Shown: positions 43,531 to 51,238 of the stretch, piece after piece
Position numbering within the stretch: position 1 is the first letter of the stretch
Layout of the letters: each line of letters begins with the position of its first letter
Source of the DNA: Citricoccus alkalitolerans
GTDB lineage: Bacteria; Actinomycetota; Actinomycetes; Actinomycetales; Micrococcaceae
Direction of reading: 5' to 3'
NCBI RefSeq assembly: GCF_039528175.1
Contig: NZ_BAAALH010000001.1
Location: forward strand, 496,001 to 560,000
DNA: 64,000 bases
Position numbers and translations under genes: made by a program
Notes under the pieces: generated by a model
The model's input: the letters and a program-made list of their open reading frames with translations, nothing else
Databases searched by the model: none
Told to the model about the DNA's origin: nothing

Positions 43531-44697
43531 TCAAGGGCCTGGCGTGCCCGGAGGGACGACGACGGCCGGCGGGCCGGGGGCGATCGTGCCGGTCTCGGCG
43601 TCCCATTCCCACTCCACCCATCCCGAGGCGCGGCGTGCGGGCGGCAGGGTGAGGGCCGGCGTCGTGCTCACGGCCGGGACCGCGAGCTCCGGCGGAACGC
43701 CCCACGCCAGCAGGTGCCGCAGCGCACCGTCCAGCGCCACGGCACCCGAGGCCATGGTCGTCTGACCCACCACTCGGGGTGCGGTGGCGCTCCCGTTCCC
43801 GGTGGTCTGGATGGCGACCGCGCCCAGCGTGTGGGCACCCGCGGGTGCCTCGGTGGCCGCGGAGGCGTCCGAGACCACGCAGACCGCACCCGGAGCGAGC
43901 CGCAAAACGTCCAGGACGACGCCGGGGTCCACATGCAGGCCGTCAGCCACCAGCTCGAGCCGGAGGTCTCCGCGGGCCGCGGCACGTAGGGCCGCCGGCA
44001 CCGGCCCCGGGGCGCGGTGATGGAATCCGGGCATGGCGTTGAACAGGTGGGTGACGGCCGGGTGCCCGCGCTGGCCTGTGCCGCCGAAACCCGGCGTCGG
44101 CATCTCGGCCCACCGCTGCAATGCGGTCGTGAACTCGGCCTCCGTGGCGTCGGTGTGGCCGGGGGATGGCAGGATGCCTGCGGCGAACAGGGTGCGCTCC
44201 ACCCACTCCGCGCCATCGAGTTCGGGTGCATAGGTCATGGCCACGATCGCTTGGGCGTCCGGGCCGGCGTGGTTGCGTCGTCCGGCCTGCACCAGGGATT
44301 CCAACAGTCGGCGTGACCGGTCCGAGCCCGGCTCCAGGACGTCCTCGGCGGATTGGGCCCCGCAGCGGTGGGGGGAGAGGAACGGCCCCTCCAGGTGGAG
44401 GCCCGCCAGGGTGCCCTCGCAGACCAGCGGGGCGAGTCGGCGGACGGCGGCCAGCAGATCCAGGGCGGGCAGGGTGGGGAGTGAGGCCACAACGCGGGTT
44501 ACGCCCCGCCGGGACAGCTCTCGGAGTGCGTCTCGGACGTCGCGCACGGGCGCCGTGGCGAAGTCCGCGCCGGCCAGTCCATGGCAGTGCTGGTCGACGA
44601 GCCCGGGCGTGATGAGTCGGCCGGTACGCCGTCCGGAGGCCGGGCTGTGTTGGACAGCCGGGTCAGGCGCCGGGTCAGAAGAGCCGGGACTCGGCAT
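43531..44697 (-). CDS. nagA: N-acetylglucosamine-6-phosphate deacetylase
   Basis: A 388-residue amidohydrolase that deacetylates GlcNAc-6-P in amino-sugar and wall recycling. Motifs are PGLVDQHCHG (first metal histidines), LAGLHLEGPFLSP, LPSPGHTDAT, VTHLFNAMPGFHH, LVADGLHVDP and the catalytic Asp in VVSDASAAT. The N-terminus before GRLITPGLVD is only about 30 residues and lacks a normal first beta-sandwich strand set. Start choice is uncertain (ATG 44697, ATG 44721); both overlap the end of nucS. No kinase or NagB gene is nearby. Confidence 0.85.
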   Translation of the reverse strand: MPSPGSSDPAPDPAVQHSPASGRRTGRLITPGLVDQHCHGLAGADFATAPVRDVRDALRELSRRGVTRVVASLPTLPALDLLAAVRRLAPLVCEGTLAGLHLEGPFLSPHRCGAQSAEDVLEPGSDRSRRLLESLVQAGRRNHAGPDAQAIVAMTYAPELDGAEWVERTLFAAGILPSPGHTDATEAEFTTALQRWAEMPTPGFGGTGQRGHPAVTHLFNAMPGFHHRAPGPVPAALRAAARGDLRLELVADGLHVDPGVVLDVLRLAPGAVCVVSDASAATEAPAGAHTLGAVAIQTTGNGSATAPRVVGQTTMASGAVALDGALRHLLAWGVPPELAVPAVSTTPALTLPPARRASGWVEWEWDAETGTIAPGPPAVVVPPGTPGP

Positions 44698-45370
44698 CGT
44701 CCACGCCACGCATGGCGTCATAGTCCAGGGTGAGGCAGCGGATGCCCCGGTCCTCGGCGAGGGTGCGGGCCTGCGGCTTGATCTGTTGTGCCGCGTAGAC
44801 GCCCTGGACCGGAGCCAGCAGCGGATCGCGGTTCATCAGCTCGAGGTAGCGGGTGAGCTGCTCCACGCCGTCGATGTCCCCGCGGCGCTTGAGCTCCACG
44901 GCCACCGATCCGCCGGTGGCATCCCGGGCGAGGATGTCCACGGGCCCGATGGCGGTCATGTACTCGCGGCGTACCAGCGTGTGACCGTCGCCGAGCAACT
45001 CGATCTGCTCGGCCAACAGCCGTTGCAGGTCGGACTCGACGCCGTCCTTGACCAGTCCTGGATCCACACCGAGCTCGTGGGACGAGTCATGCATGATCTC
45101 GAAGAGGTGCACGATCAGACGGTCGTCCGACTTCATGGCCTGCACCGTCCAGACCTGGACCACACCCTCGGCGGCCAGCTCCTCGGTGGGTTCGGCAGTG
45201 CGCAGGGTCGCCGGCGGGCTCATCCAGTTCAGCGGCTTGTAGGAGCCGCCGTCCGAATGCACCAGCACGGAGCCGTCGGCCTTGACCAGGAGGAGGCGGG
45301 TCGCCTGGGGCAGGTGGGCGCGCAAACGCCCCTCGTAGTTGACGGAACACCGGGCTATTACCAAACGCAC
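44675..45370 (-). CDS. nucS: mismatch endonuclease NucS/EndoMS
   Basis: A 231-residue enzyme that cuts both strands at mismatches; it is the core of non-canonical mismatch repair in actinobacteria, which lack MutS/MutL. The N-terminal dimer domain (RLVIARCSVNYEGRL, VHSDGGSYKPLNWMSPP) is followed by the nuclease motif VDILARD...SVAVELKRRGDIDGVEQL (about residues 155-185), which supplies the Asp and ExK catalytic residues. The C-terminal peptide, often a sliding-clamp contact, is ESRLF. GTG 45370 follows TAGACT by 7 nt. Confidence 0.95.
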   Translation of the reverse strand: MRLVIARCSVNYEGRLRAHLPQATRLLLVKADGSVLVHSDGGSYKPLNWMSPPATLRTAEPTEELAAEGVVQVWTVQAMKSDDRLIVHLFEIMHDSSHELGVDPGLVKDGVESDLQRLLAEQIELLGDGHTLVRREYMTAIGPVDILARDATGGSVAVELKRRGDIDGVEQLTRYLELMNRDPLLAPVQGVYAAQQIKPQARTLAEDRGIRCLTLDYDAMRGVDDAESRLF

Positions 45371-45377
45371 ATAGGGG

Positions 45378-45383
45378 AGTCTA
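45378..45383 (-). promoter_or_regulatory. -10 of a leaderless nucS promoter
   Basis: TAGACT on the minus strand, 7 nt before the nucS GTG, with no ribosome binding site in the interval. Hexamer and spacing are identical to argS. Confidence 0.6.
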
Positions 45384-45448
45384 GCGGTCCGGGGGACGGG
45401 GCCGTGAAAGGCCGGGCTCTGAAGGAGGGGCTGTGGAAGGATGGTGAC

Positions 45449-45784
45449 GTGCCACGTTCGAACCGCCCCCGCCGCTCCCGGCCCTCCCGGGGCCAGGCGC
45501 CGGCCCCTGGCCGTCAGGACCGCTTGGATGCCCTCCTGGGCCTGGATCCCGGGTACCGGCAGGAACAGGGGCACGACGGCGGCTGGCACGTCCGTCAGAT
45601 CGCCGCCTGGCGGGCGGTGAAGGACTACACCTGCCCCGGTTGTGGCCGGACCATCCCGCCTGGGTTGGCGCACCTGGTGGCCTGGCGTAGCGACTCGATC
45701 TTCGGTGACGAGGCGGCCGGCGCGGACCGTCGTCATTGGCACCAGCCCTGCTGGTCTAATCGCCGGCAGGACGGACTCTACTGA
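45449..45784 (+). CDS. small Cys/His protein adjacent to nucS, putative zinc binding
   Basis: A 111-residue protein I do not recognise as a named family. It begins with about 30 Arg/Ser/Pro-rich residues, then DRLDALLGLDPGYR. A compact domain follows with CPGC (about residues 71-74) and a later HWHQPC (about 98-103), spaced to bind one zinc ion. GGAAGGATGGTGAC precedes the GTG. It is divergent from nucS with 78 bp between starts. The nuclease context suggests, but does not show, a DNA-linked role. Confidence 0.72.
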   Translation: MPRSNRPRRSRPSRGQAPAPGRQDRLDALLGLDPGYRQEQGHDGGWHVRQIAAWRAVKDYTCPGCGRTIPPGLAHLVAWRSDSIFGDEAAGADRRHWHQPCWSNRRQDGLY

Positions 45785-45822
45785 CGGGCTGTCTACCGAC
45801 GGATGCCGTACTGACAGGCTGG

Positions 45823-47157
45823 CTAGATCCGGTCCTGCCGGGGGATCAGCACTTCCTTGACCACCAGCATGACGGCCGCCGCGAGCGGGATGGCCATGAG
45901 GGCGCCCAGCACTCCGAGGAGGGCGGCCCCGGCTATCACGGCGATCACGGCGACGGAACCCGGTACAGCCACGGCCTTGCTCATCACGCGTGGGGAGACG
46001 AAGTAGGCCTCGACCTGGAGGTAGATGAAGTAGATCGCGGCGAAGATCAGCGCCTGCTGCCACCCGCCGGTCAGGGCCACGAGGGTCAGGATGATGCCGC
46101 CCGTCATGGCGCCCACGAGGGGAACGAAGGCCATCAGTCCGGCGAAGAAGGCCAGGAGCGCCCCGAACGGGATCCCCGCGATGGAGATGGCGATGAAGGC
46201 GACCAGACCGTTGAGCCCCGCCACGACCGACTGGCCGATGACGTAGTGGCCCACGGAGGAGGTGATCTCCTCGCCGAGGTACTCCACCCGGGGGCGCCGG
46301 GTGCTCGGGGCCAACCGGTAGGCCCAGAACTTCATGGCCGGCAGGGTGGCGAGGAAGTACAGGGTCAGCACCAGCACGATCAGCACGGAGAACCCGGTGT
46401 TGACGATGGCAGTGCCCACCCCGAAGAGTCCGCCGAAGACGGCTGTGACGTTGGACGAGTCGCCGATGAACTTCTCCAGTTCCGTCACGGCGATGTCCCG
46501 GATGCCGAACTCGTTGTCCAGGTCGTGGAAGAACTGTGATTCCAGGAAGTCGGAGACCGTGGCCGGCAGGCCGTTGACGAAACCCGTGGTCTGCTCGACC
46601 ACCGTGGGGATGAGCAGGGAGAAGAAGAGCGTCAGGATCGCGGCCAGCAGCAGCACGGCCGCAGCCACGCCCACCCCTCGGGGAGCACCCCACGACTCGA
46701 TGCGCCGCACCACGGGGTCCAGCCCGAGGGAGATGAACAGAGCCGCGCCGATCCACACGAGCAACTGGGTGTTGGCGGAGATGATCCCATACAGCAGGAA
46801 GGCGAGGCCCACGCCGAACGTGAACAGGAAGCCGGTCTGGACCGGATGGGCCCATTGGACCAGTCGGACGCCGTGGGACGGGCCGGCGGCGTCGGCGGCA
46901 CGAACAGCGGGCCCCGTATCCGCCTCGCTCTCCGCGGCAGGAGGTGAGGTGGCTACCGGACGGAGCTCGAATCGGGGACGGGGCCGTGCACCGGGAAGCC
47001 GGCGCCTGGCCCACCACCGTCGGAGGAGGCCGGAGTGCGGCGTCGCAGCCGAGGCGTCGGCGGCTGCGGGGGTACCGGAGACGGTCCCGGCCGGGCTGCC
47101 GGAGGCGGCCTCGGGGACGGAATCGGAAGCCGCTTGGGGGGAGTCGTGGTCCTGCAC
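45823..47157 (-). CDS. AI-2E family (PerM-type) transporter
   Basis: A 444-residue membrane protein. An N-terminal cytoplasmic region of about 105 residues rich in Ala, Pro and Arg precedes about eight membrane segments. The conserved family region includes LFISLGLDPVVRRIESWG, PFGALLAFFAGLMAFVPLVGA and VSPRVMSKAVAVPGSV. Family members export quorum signals or act as Na+/H+ antiporters, so the name does not fix the substrate. GTG 47157 follows TAACCT by 7 nt, a leaderless pattern. Confidence 0.88.
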   Translation of the reverse strand: MQDHDSPQAASDSVPEAASGSPAGTVSGTPAAADASAATPHSGLLRRWWARRRLPGARPRPRFELRPVATSPPAAESEADTGPAVRAADAAGPSHGVRLVQWAHPVQTGFLFTFGVGLAFLLYGIISANTQLLVWIGAALFISLGLDPVVRRIESWGAPRGVGVAAAVLLLAAILTLFFSLLIPTVVEQTTGFVNGLPATVSDFLESQFFHDLDNEFGIRDIAVTELEKFIGDSSNVTAVFGGLFGVGTAIVNTGFSVLIVLVLTLYFLATLPAMKFWAYRLAPSTRRPRVEYLGEEITSSVGHYVIGQSVVAGLNGLVAFIAISIAGIPFGALLAFFAGLMAFVPLVGAMTGGIILTLVALTGGWQQALIFAAIYFIYLQVEAYFVSPRVMSKAVAVPGSVAVIAVIAGAALLGVLGALMAIPLAAAVMLVVKEVLIPRQDRI

Positions 47158-47164
47158 AAGCCAC

Positions 47165-47170
47165 AGGTTA
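47165..47170 (-). promoter_or_regulatory. -10 of a leaderless promoter for the AI-2E family gene
   Basis: TAACCT on the minus strand ends exactly 7 nt before GTG 47157. Confidence 0.45.
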
Positions 47171-47326
47171 CGTCACCGGCAGGAGTCGCGGGACGACCTG
47201 CGTCGTTATCATTTGGTGACCTTCTCGGTATACTAGGGTGCCGAGGTGCGGCAGGGTCCTGCCCCACACCATGAGCACCAATGGCACCGCCACACACACC
47301 CCCCGAATCACAGACAGGTTGACCGC

Positions 47327-49204
47327 GTGCGAGTTGTTTCCGGAATAGTAGCCCTGATATTGGGCCTTGCCGCCATCTTCGGCGCCGCCGGCCTGCAGAC
47401 GATCTGGGCCCCTCCGGCGACGCTCACGGCCACGACGGACCAGTCCTCCGTCGATGCCGCGCCGGAGGCTCCCCTGACGGTCATCACCGGTGGAATCAAT
47501 GAGGTCGCGGAGGACCCGGTGGACTACACGCTCACCGGTGACGGTGACTACACGGTCATGCTCGGCCAGACCCGGGACATCGAGGCGTGGATCGGCGATG
47601 CCGCCCACAACACCGTCACCGGGGTCGAGACCGAGGTCCCGAACGGCCAGGACCCGCGCGTGGTGGTGGAGCACACCGAGGGCGAGGCCACGGTTCCCGA
47701 CCCCGCCGGTTCCGATCTGTGGGTGGACACCCAGGAGGCCAGCGGCACGATCGACCAGCGGTGGTCCGTGCCGTCCGAGGGGGACTGGTCCCTGTTGGTC
47801 GCCGCCGACGGCACCGAACCCGCACCGGCCGAGATGACGGTGAGCTGGACCAACACCCTCGGTGACAGCCCGTGGATCATCCCGCTGGCCATCATCGGCG
47901 GCCTGCTGGTCCTCGCCGGACTGGCTCTGCTGGTGTGGGCGTTCGTGATCCGTCGCCGCTCGGCTCCGGACAACACTGGAAACAATCACGACGGCGGCGC
48001 CGGTGGCGCCAGTGCTGGCTCCCCGAACGTGCGAGAGGAGTCTTCCTCGACCACGCCGCACACCGACGGCAGGGGCCAGGTCTCCCGCACGCAGGCGCCT
48101 CGAAACCAGACTGCCCGAACCCAGACTGCCCGAACCCAGACTGCCCGAATCCAGACTCCCCGGGCGCGGTTCGCCGGCCTCCTGGCCGGATCTCTGGCGC
48201 TGGCGGGGGTCCTGGGAGCGGGCCCGGCGAGCGCGCAGGGCACTCAGAGTGCTCCGGCCAGCGACGCGCCGCAGGCCCCGGACCAGACGTCGGCTGACGA
48301 GGGCGACGAGTACCCGATCCTGACCGACAGCCAGTTGGAGCGCATCCTCGGCGAAATCGAGTCGGTTGTGGCCGAGGGTGATGAGGGGCAGGATTCCGAG
48401 GTCCTCAAGTCCCGCGTGGCCGACCCCCAGCTGTCCATGCGGCGCGCCAATTACGCCAATGTCCAGGTCTCGGACGATGTACGGGCGGCGGAGCCGGTGG
48501 CGGCTGCACCCCTTCGGTCCGTGCTGGCACCGGCCGACCCCGCGTTCCCTCGTACTGTCACCGCGGTGACCCAGGGCGAGGCCAACGCCACCCCGCAGCT
48601 GCTGATGCTGCGGCAGGATTCCGCGAGGACGCAGTACCGGCTGGTGACCGCAGCGTCCATGATCCCGGCGGCCAGGCTGCCGGCCAGCGACCTGTCCAAC
48701 ACCGAGGTCGAGATGGTCGCGGAGGACGACGGCAGTGGCCTGGTCATGTCGCCCGCCACTGCCGTGGACGGGCTGGCCCGGTACCTGAATGTGCCGGACC
48801 ACTCCTTCGGCGACCAGTTCGCGCACAACAGCATGGTGGACGGCATCCACAACTACCAGGCCAGCATCGAGGAGGAGGCCCCCGATGCCCGCCTGTCCCT
48901 CCTCCGTGAATCCATTCCGGGGACGACGACCACGATGCGTTTGACTGATGGCTCCGCCCTGGTGATCGGCCTCCTGGATGCCCGGATGACCATTGCCCCG
49001 CGTGAGGAGGGAGCCACGGTGATGGTGGACGAGGTGGCTGCCGCCCTGGCGGGCGAGGACAGCACTGAAAGCGACTCGCCGGTGGAGATGACGTACCGTG
49101 AGGTGGTGGCCCTGCGCATCCCGGCCGAGGGTGCCACCGGAGACGAGGCCAAGGTCTCCATGGCGGCTCTGACGGACGAGTTGCAGTCCGTCACTTACGA
49201 GTGA
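47327..49204 (+). CDS. uncharacterised actinobacterial membrane/exported protein
   Basis: A 625-residue protein not confidently assigned (possibly DUF8094-like). An N-terminal anchor (VSGIVALILGLAAIFGAAGLQ) is followed by an extracytoplasmic domain of about 155 residues, a second helix (IIPLAIIGGLLVLAGLALLV, about residue 185) with an RRR stop, and a Gly/Ser/Thr-rich linker with a 15-bp repeat. A third hydrophobic stretch (FAGLLAGSLALAGVLGAGPASAQ, about 283-305) resembles an internal signal with an AxA site. An acidic domain of about 315 residues follows. GTG 47327 is preferred because the anchor starts there; its ribosome binding site is weak. Confidence 0.72.
   Translation: MRVVSGIVALILGLAAIFGAAGLQTIWAPPATLTATTDQSSVDAAPEAPLTVITGGINEVAEDPVDYTLTGDGDYTVMLGQTRDIEAWIGDAAHNTVTGVETEVPNGQDPRVVVEHTEGEATVPDPAGSDLWVDTQEASGTIDQRWSVPSEGDWSLLVAADGTEPAPAEMTVSWTNTLGDSPWIIPLAIIGGLLVLAGLALLVWAFVIRRRSAPDNTGNNHDGGAGGASAGSPNVREESSSTTPHTDGRGQVSRTQAPRNQTARTQTARTQTARIQTPRARFAGLLAGSLALAGVLGAGPASAQGTQSAPASDAPQAPDQTSADEGDEYPILTDSQLERILGEIESVVAEGDEGQDSEVLKSRVADPQLSMRRANYANVQVSDDVRAAEPVAAAPLRSVLAPADPAFPRTVTAVTQGEANATPQLLMLRQDSARTQYRLVTAASMIPAARLPASDLSNTEVEMVAEDDGSGLVMSPATAVDGLARYLNVPDHSFGDQFAHNSMVDGIHNYQASIEEEAPDARLSLLRESIPGTTTTMRLTDGSALVIGLLDARMTIAPREEGATVMVDEVAAALAGEDSTESDSPVEMTYREVVALRIPAEGATGDEAKVSMAALTDELQSVTYE
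48106..48165 (+). repeat. 15-bp tandem repeat in the linker of the uncharacterised protein
   Basis: CCAGACTGCCCGAAC is repeated three times (third copy with one change) plus a degenerate fourth. It encodes QTART-type pentapeptides between the second and third hydrophobic segments. It is in frame, so length can vary without disruption. Confidence 0.9.
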
Positions 49205-49302
49205 CGGACGGCCGGACCGCACAGTGTGGGCCGGATCGTCGTCGACCCGGCACACGCTCAAGTTCCTGATCTAGCTCTCGATCCATTCAAGGAGTGCCCG
49301 GA

Positions 49303-50307
49303 ATGTCCCAGCAGCCCCCAGCCATGCCGACCCACCTGCGCGGGGCCCTCGATCTGTCCGCGCTCAAGCGGCCGGCGGGCCAACCCGGGCAACCCGTACA
49401 GCCAGTGCGACCCGGACAAGCTGGCCAGCCAGCACCCGAGGGAGCGCCGGCAGGAAGCTGGGTCCTGGACAACGCCACCCAGGGTGACCTGCAGCAGTTG
49501 ATCCAGCTCTCCTCCCGCGTGCCGGTCCTCGTCCACCTGGCAGCGCCCTCGAACGCCGCGAGCCAGCAGATCGATGATCTCGTGGCCCCGGCCGTGGACG
49601 CACGGGGTGGTCAGCTGATCCTGGCCAGAGTGGATGCCGAGGCCGATCCGCAGGTCCTACAGGTCTTCGGGCTGGCCGCCGGGCCAGCCGTCGTCGCCGT
49701 CCTGGCCGGTCAGCCGATCCCCGTCTTGAACCAGGCGGTTCCCGCCGACCAGCTCGAGCAGCTCCTGGACGAGCTGCTCGCCGCCGCGGCCCAGAACGGT
49801 GTCTCCGGCACCGTGCCTCCGCTGGCCCCGGCTCGCGAGTACGGCCAGGGTGCCGGTGGGACCGCCGGCAACGATGCTCCGGCCGCTCCGCCGCTGCCGC
49901 CGCTACATCAGGAAGCTCAGGACGCGCTCGAAGCCGGTCGGTACGAGGCTGCCGAGGAGGCCTACCGCAGGGCCCTGGCCGAGAATCCTGCCGATACCGA
50001 GGCCAAGGTAGGGCTGTCCCGCGCGGGCCTGTTCGCGCGGACGGCGGCCATGGACGCGAACGCCGTGCGGGAACGCGGTGCCACCGAGCCGGACGAGGCC
50101 CAGGCCCAGATCGACGTGGCCGACCTCGACGTGCTCGGCGGTCACGTGGAGGACGCCTTCAACCGGCTGGTCCGCTTCATCGCCGGACACCCTGGACAGG
50201 AACGGAACACCGTCCGCGAGCACCTCGTGGACCTCTACACCGTGGTCGGTGATCAGGACCCGCGCACGTCCGCGTCCCGCAAGGCGCTGGCCATGGCGCT
50301 GTTCTAG
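49303..50307 (+). CDS. thioredoxin-like TPR protein (YbbN/CnoX-like)
   Basis: A 334-residue protein. A disordered Gln/Pro-rich N-terminus (residues 15-50) precedes a thioredoxin-fold domain (about 55-160). The position of the CxxC is occupied by APSNAAS, so it has no redox pair. C-terminal TPR-like repeats (from about 205, LEAGRYEAAEEAYRRALAENPADTEAK) end FNRLVRFIAGHPGQERNTVREHLVDLY. E. coli CnoX is a chaperone for EF-Tu/GroEL clients; a similar role is inferred. ATG 49303 has AAGGAG upstream. Confidence 0.88.
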   Translation: MSQQPPAMPTHLRGALDLSALKRPAGQPGQPVQPVRPGQAGQPAPEGAPAGSWVLDNATQGDLQQLIQLSSRVPVLVHLAAPSNAASQQIDDLVAPAVDARGGQLILARVDAEADPQVLQVFGLAAGPAVVAVLAGQPIPVLNQAVPADQLEQLLDELLAAAAQNGVSGTVPPLAPAREYGQGAGGTAGNDAPAAPPLPPLHQEAQDALEAGRYEAAEEAYRRALAENPADTEAKVGLSRAGLFARTAAMDANAVRERGATEPDEAQAQIDVADLDVLGGHVEDAFNRLVRFIAGHPGQERNTVREHLVDLYTVVGDQDPRTSASRKALAMALF

Positions 50308-50347
50308 GCACTCCTTTCAAGACACCGGCCGCACGGGGCCTCTCTCC

Positions 50348-50396
50348 TGACTTAAGTCATGGCCGTCCAGGCCATGGCGCTGTCGTGGTCAGCGCC
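50348..50396 (+). promoter_or_regulatory. palindrome and tandem hairpins upstream of the ABC exporter
   Basis: TGACTTAAGTCA (50348-50359) is a perfect 12-bp palindrome. It abuts two hairpins: CATGGCC/GGCCATG (50358-50376) and GGCGCTG/CAGCGCC (50376-50396). The hairpins could terminate the YbbN-like gene; the palindrome is a good operator candidate for the exporter. Confidence 0.5.
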
Positions 50397-50406
50397 CTGC
50401 CCTTGC

Positions 50407-50412
50407 TAGCGT
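50407..50412 (+). promoter_or_regulatory. -10 of a leaderless promoter for the ABC exporter
   Basis: TAGCGT lies 7 nt before ATG 50420. AGGGG lies between and could act as a ribosome binding site if a longer transcript exists. Confidence 0.45.
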
Positions 50413-50419
50413 CAGGGGT

Positions 50420-51238
50420 ATGAGCAATCCTGAGAGCTCCCTGTCCGCGCCGTTCCCGCCACAACAGCCCGGTGCCGTGCCGGATCCGGACACGGCGCTG
50501 GCCATCCGTGGCCTGGCCAAGCGCTTCGGGGAGAAGATCGCCGTCAACGGCATTTCCCTGGATGTCCCCGCGGGCTCGTTCTACGGACTGGTCGGACCGA
50601 ACGGCGCCGGCAAGACCACCGCCATGTCCATGGCCACCGGACTGCTGCGTCCGGACCACGGACAGGTCTGGATCCACGGCACGGATGTCTGGGCCGATCC
50701 CCTGACCGCCAAACGGCGCATGGGCGTGCTCGCTGACGGTGTGCGCCTCTTCGACCGGCTCACCGGCGAACAGCTCGTCACCTACTCGGGTCTCCTGCGC
50801 GGGCTGGACCGGGACACGGTGGCCGAGCGCACCGCCGATCTCCTGAGGGTCATGGACCTTACGGGGGACGCCGGCAAGCTCGTGGTGGACTACTCGGCCG
50901 GCATGACCAAGAAGGTCGCGCTGGCCTCGGCCATGATCCATGCCCCGAAGGTCCTGGTCCTGGACGAGCCCTTCGAGGCGGTGGACCCGGTCTCCGCCGC
51001 CAACATCCGTGACATCCTGGCGCAGTTCGTACAGTCGGGCGGAACGGTGATCGTCTCCAGTCACGTCATGGACCTCGTCCAGCGAATGTGTGACCACGTG
51101 GCCATCATCGCCCAGGGCAATCTGCTGGCGGCCGGGACCGTGGACGAGGTCCGGGACGGACAGAGCCTCGAAGATCGATTCGTTGATCTCGTGGGCGGCC
51201 GCTCGACCGGTGAGGGGTTGTCATGGTTGCGCACCTGA
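50420..51238 (+). CDS. ABC exporter ATP-binding protein
   Basis: A 272-residue ATPase of the drug/antibiotic or Na+ export (CcmA/YhaQ-like) group. Walker A is GPNGAGKTT (about residue 60), the signature is VDYSAGMTKKV (YSAGM, one of the known variants) and Walker B is VLVLDEPF. It overlaps the membrane-subunit gene by 16 nt. The substrate is unknown. Confidence 0.9.
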   Translation: MSNPESSLSAPFPPQQPGAVPDPDTALAIRGLAKRFGEKIAVNGISLDVPAGSFYGLVGPNGAGKTTAMSMATGLLRPDHGQVWIHGTDVWADPLTAKRRMGVLADGVRLFDRLTGEQLVTYSGLLRGLDRDTVAERTADLLRVMDLTGDAGKLVVDYSAGMTKKVALASAMIHAPKVLVLDEPFEAVDPVSAANIRDILAQFVQSGGTVIVSSHVMDLVQRMCDHVAIIAQGNLLAAGTVDEVRDGQSLEDRFVDLVGGRSTGEGLSWLRT

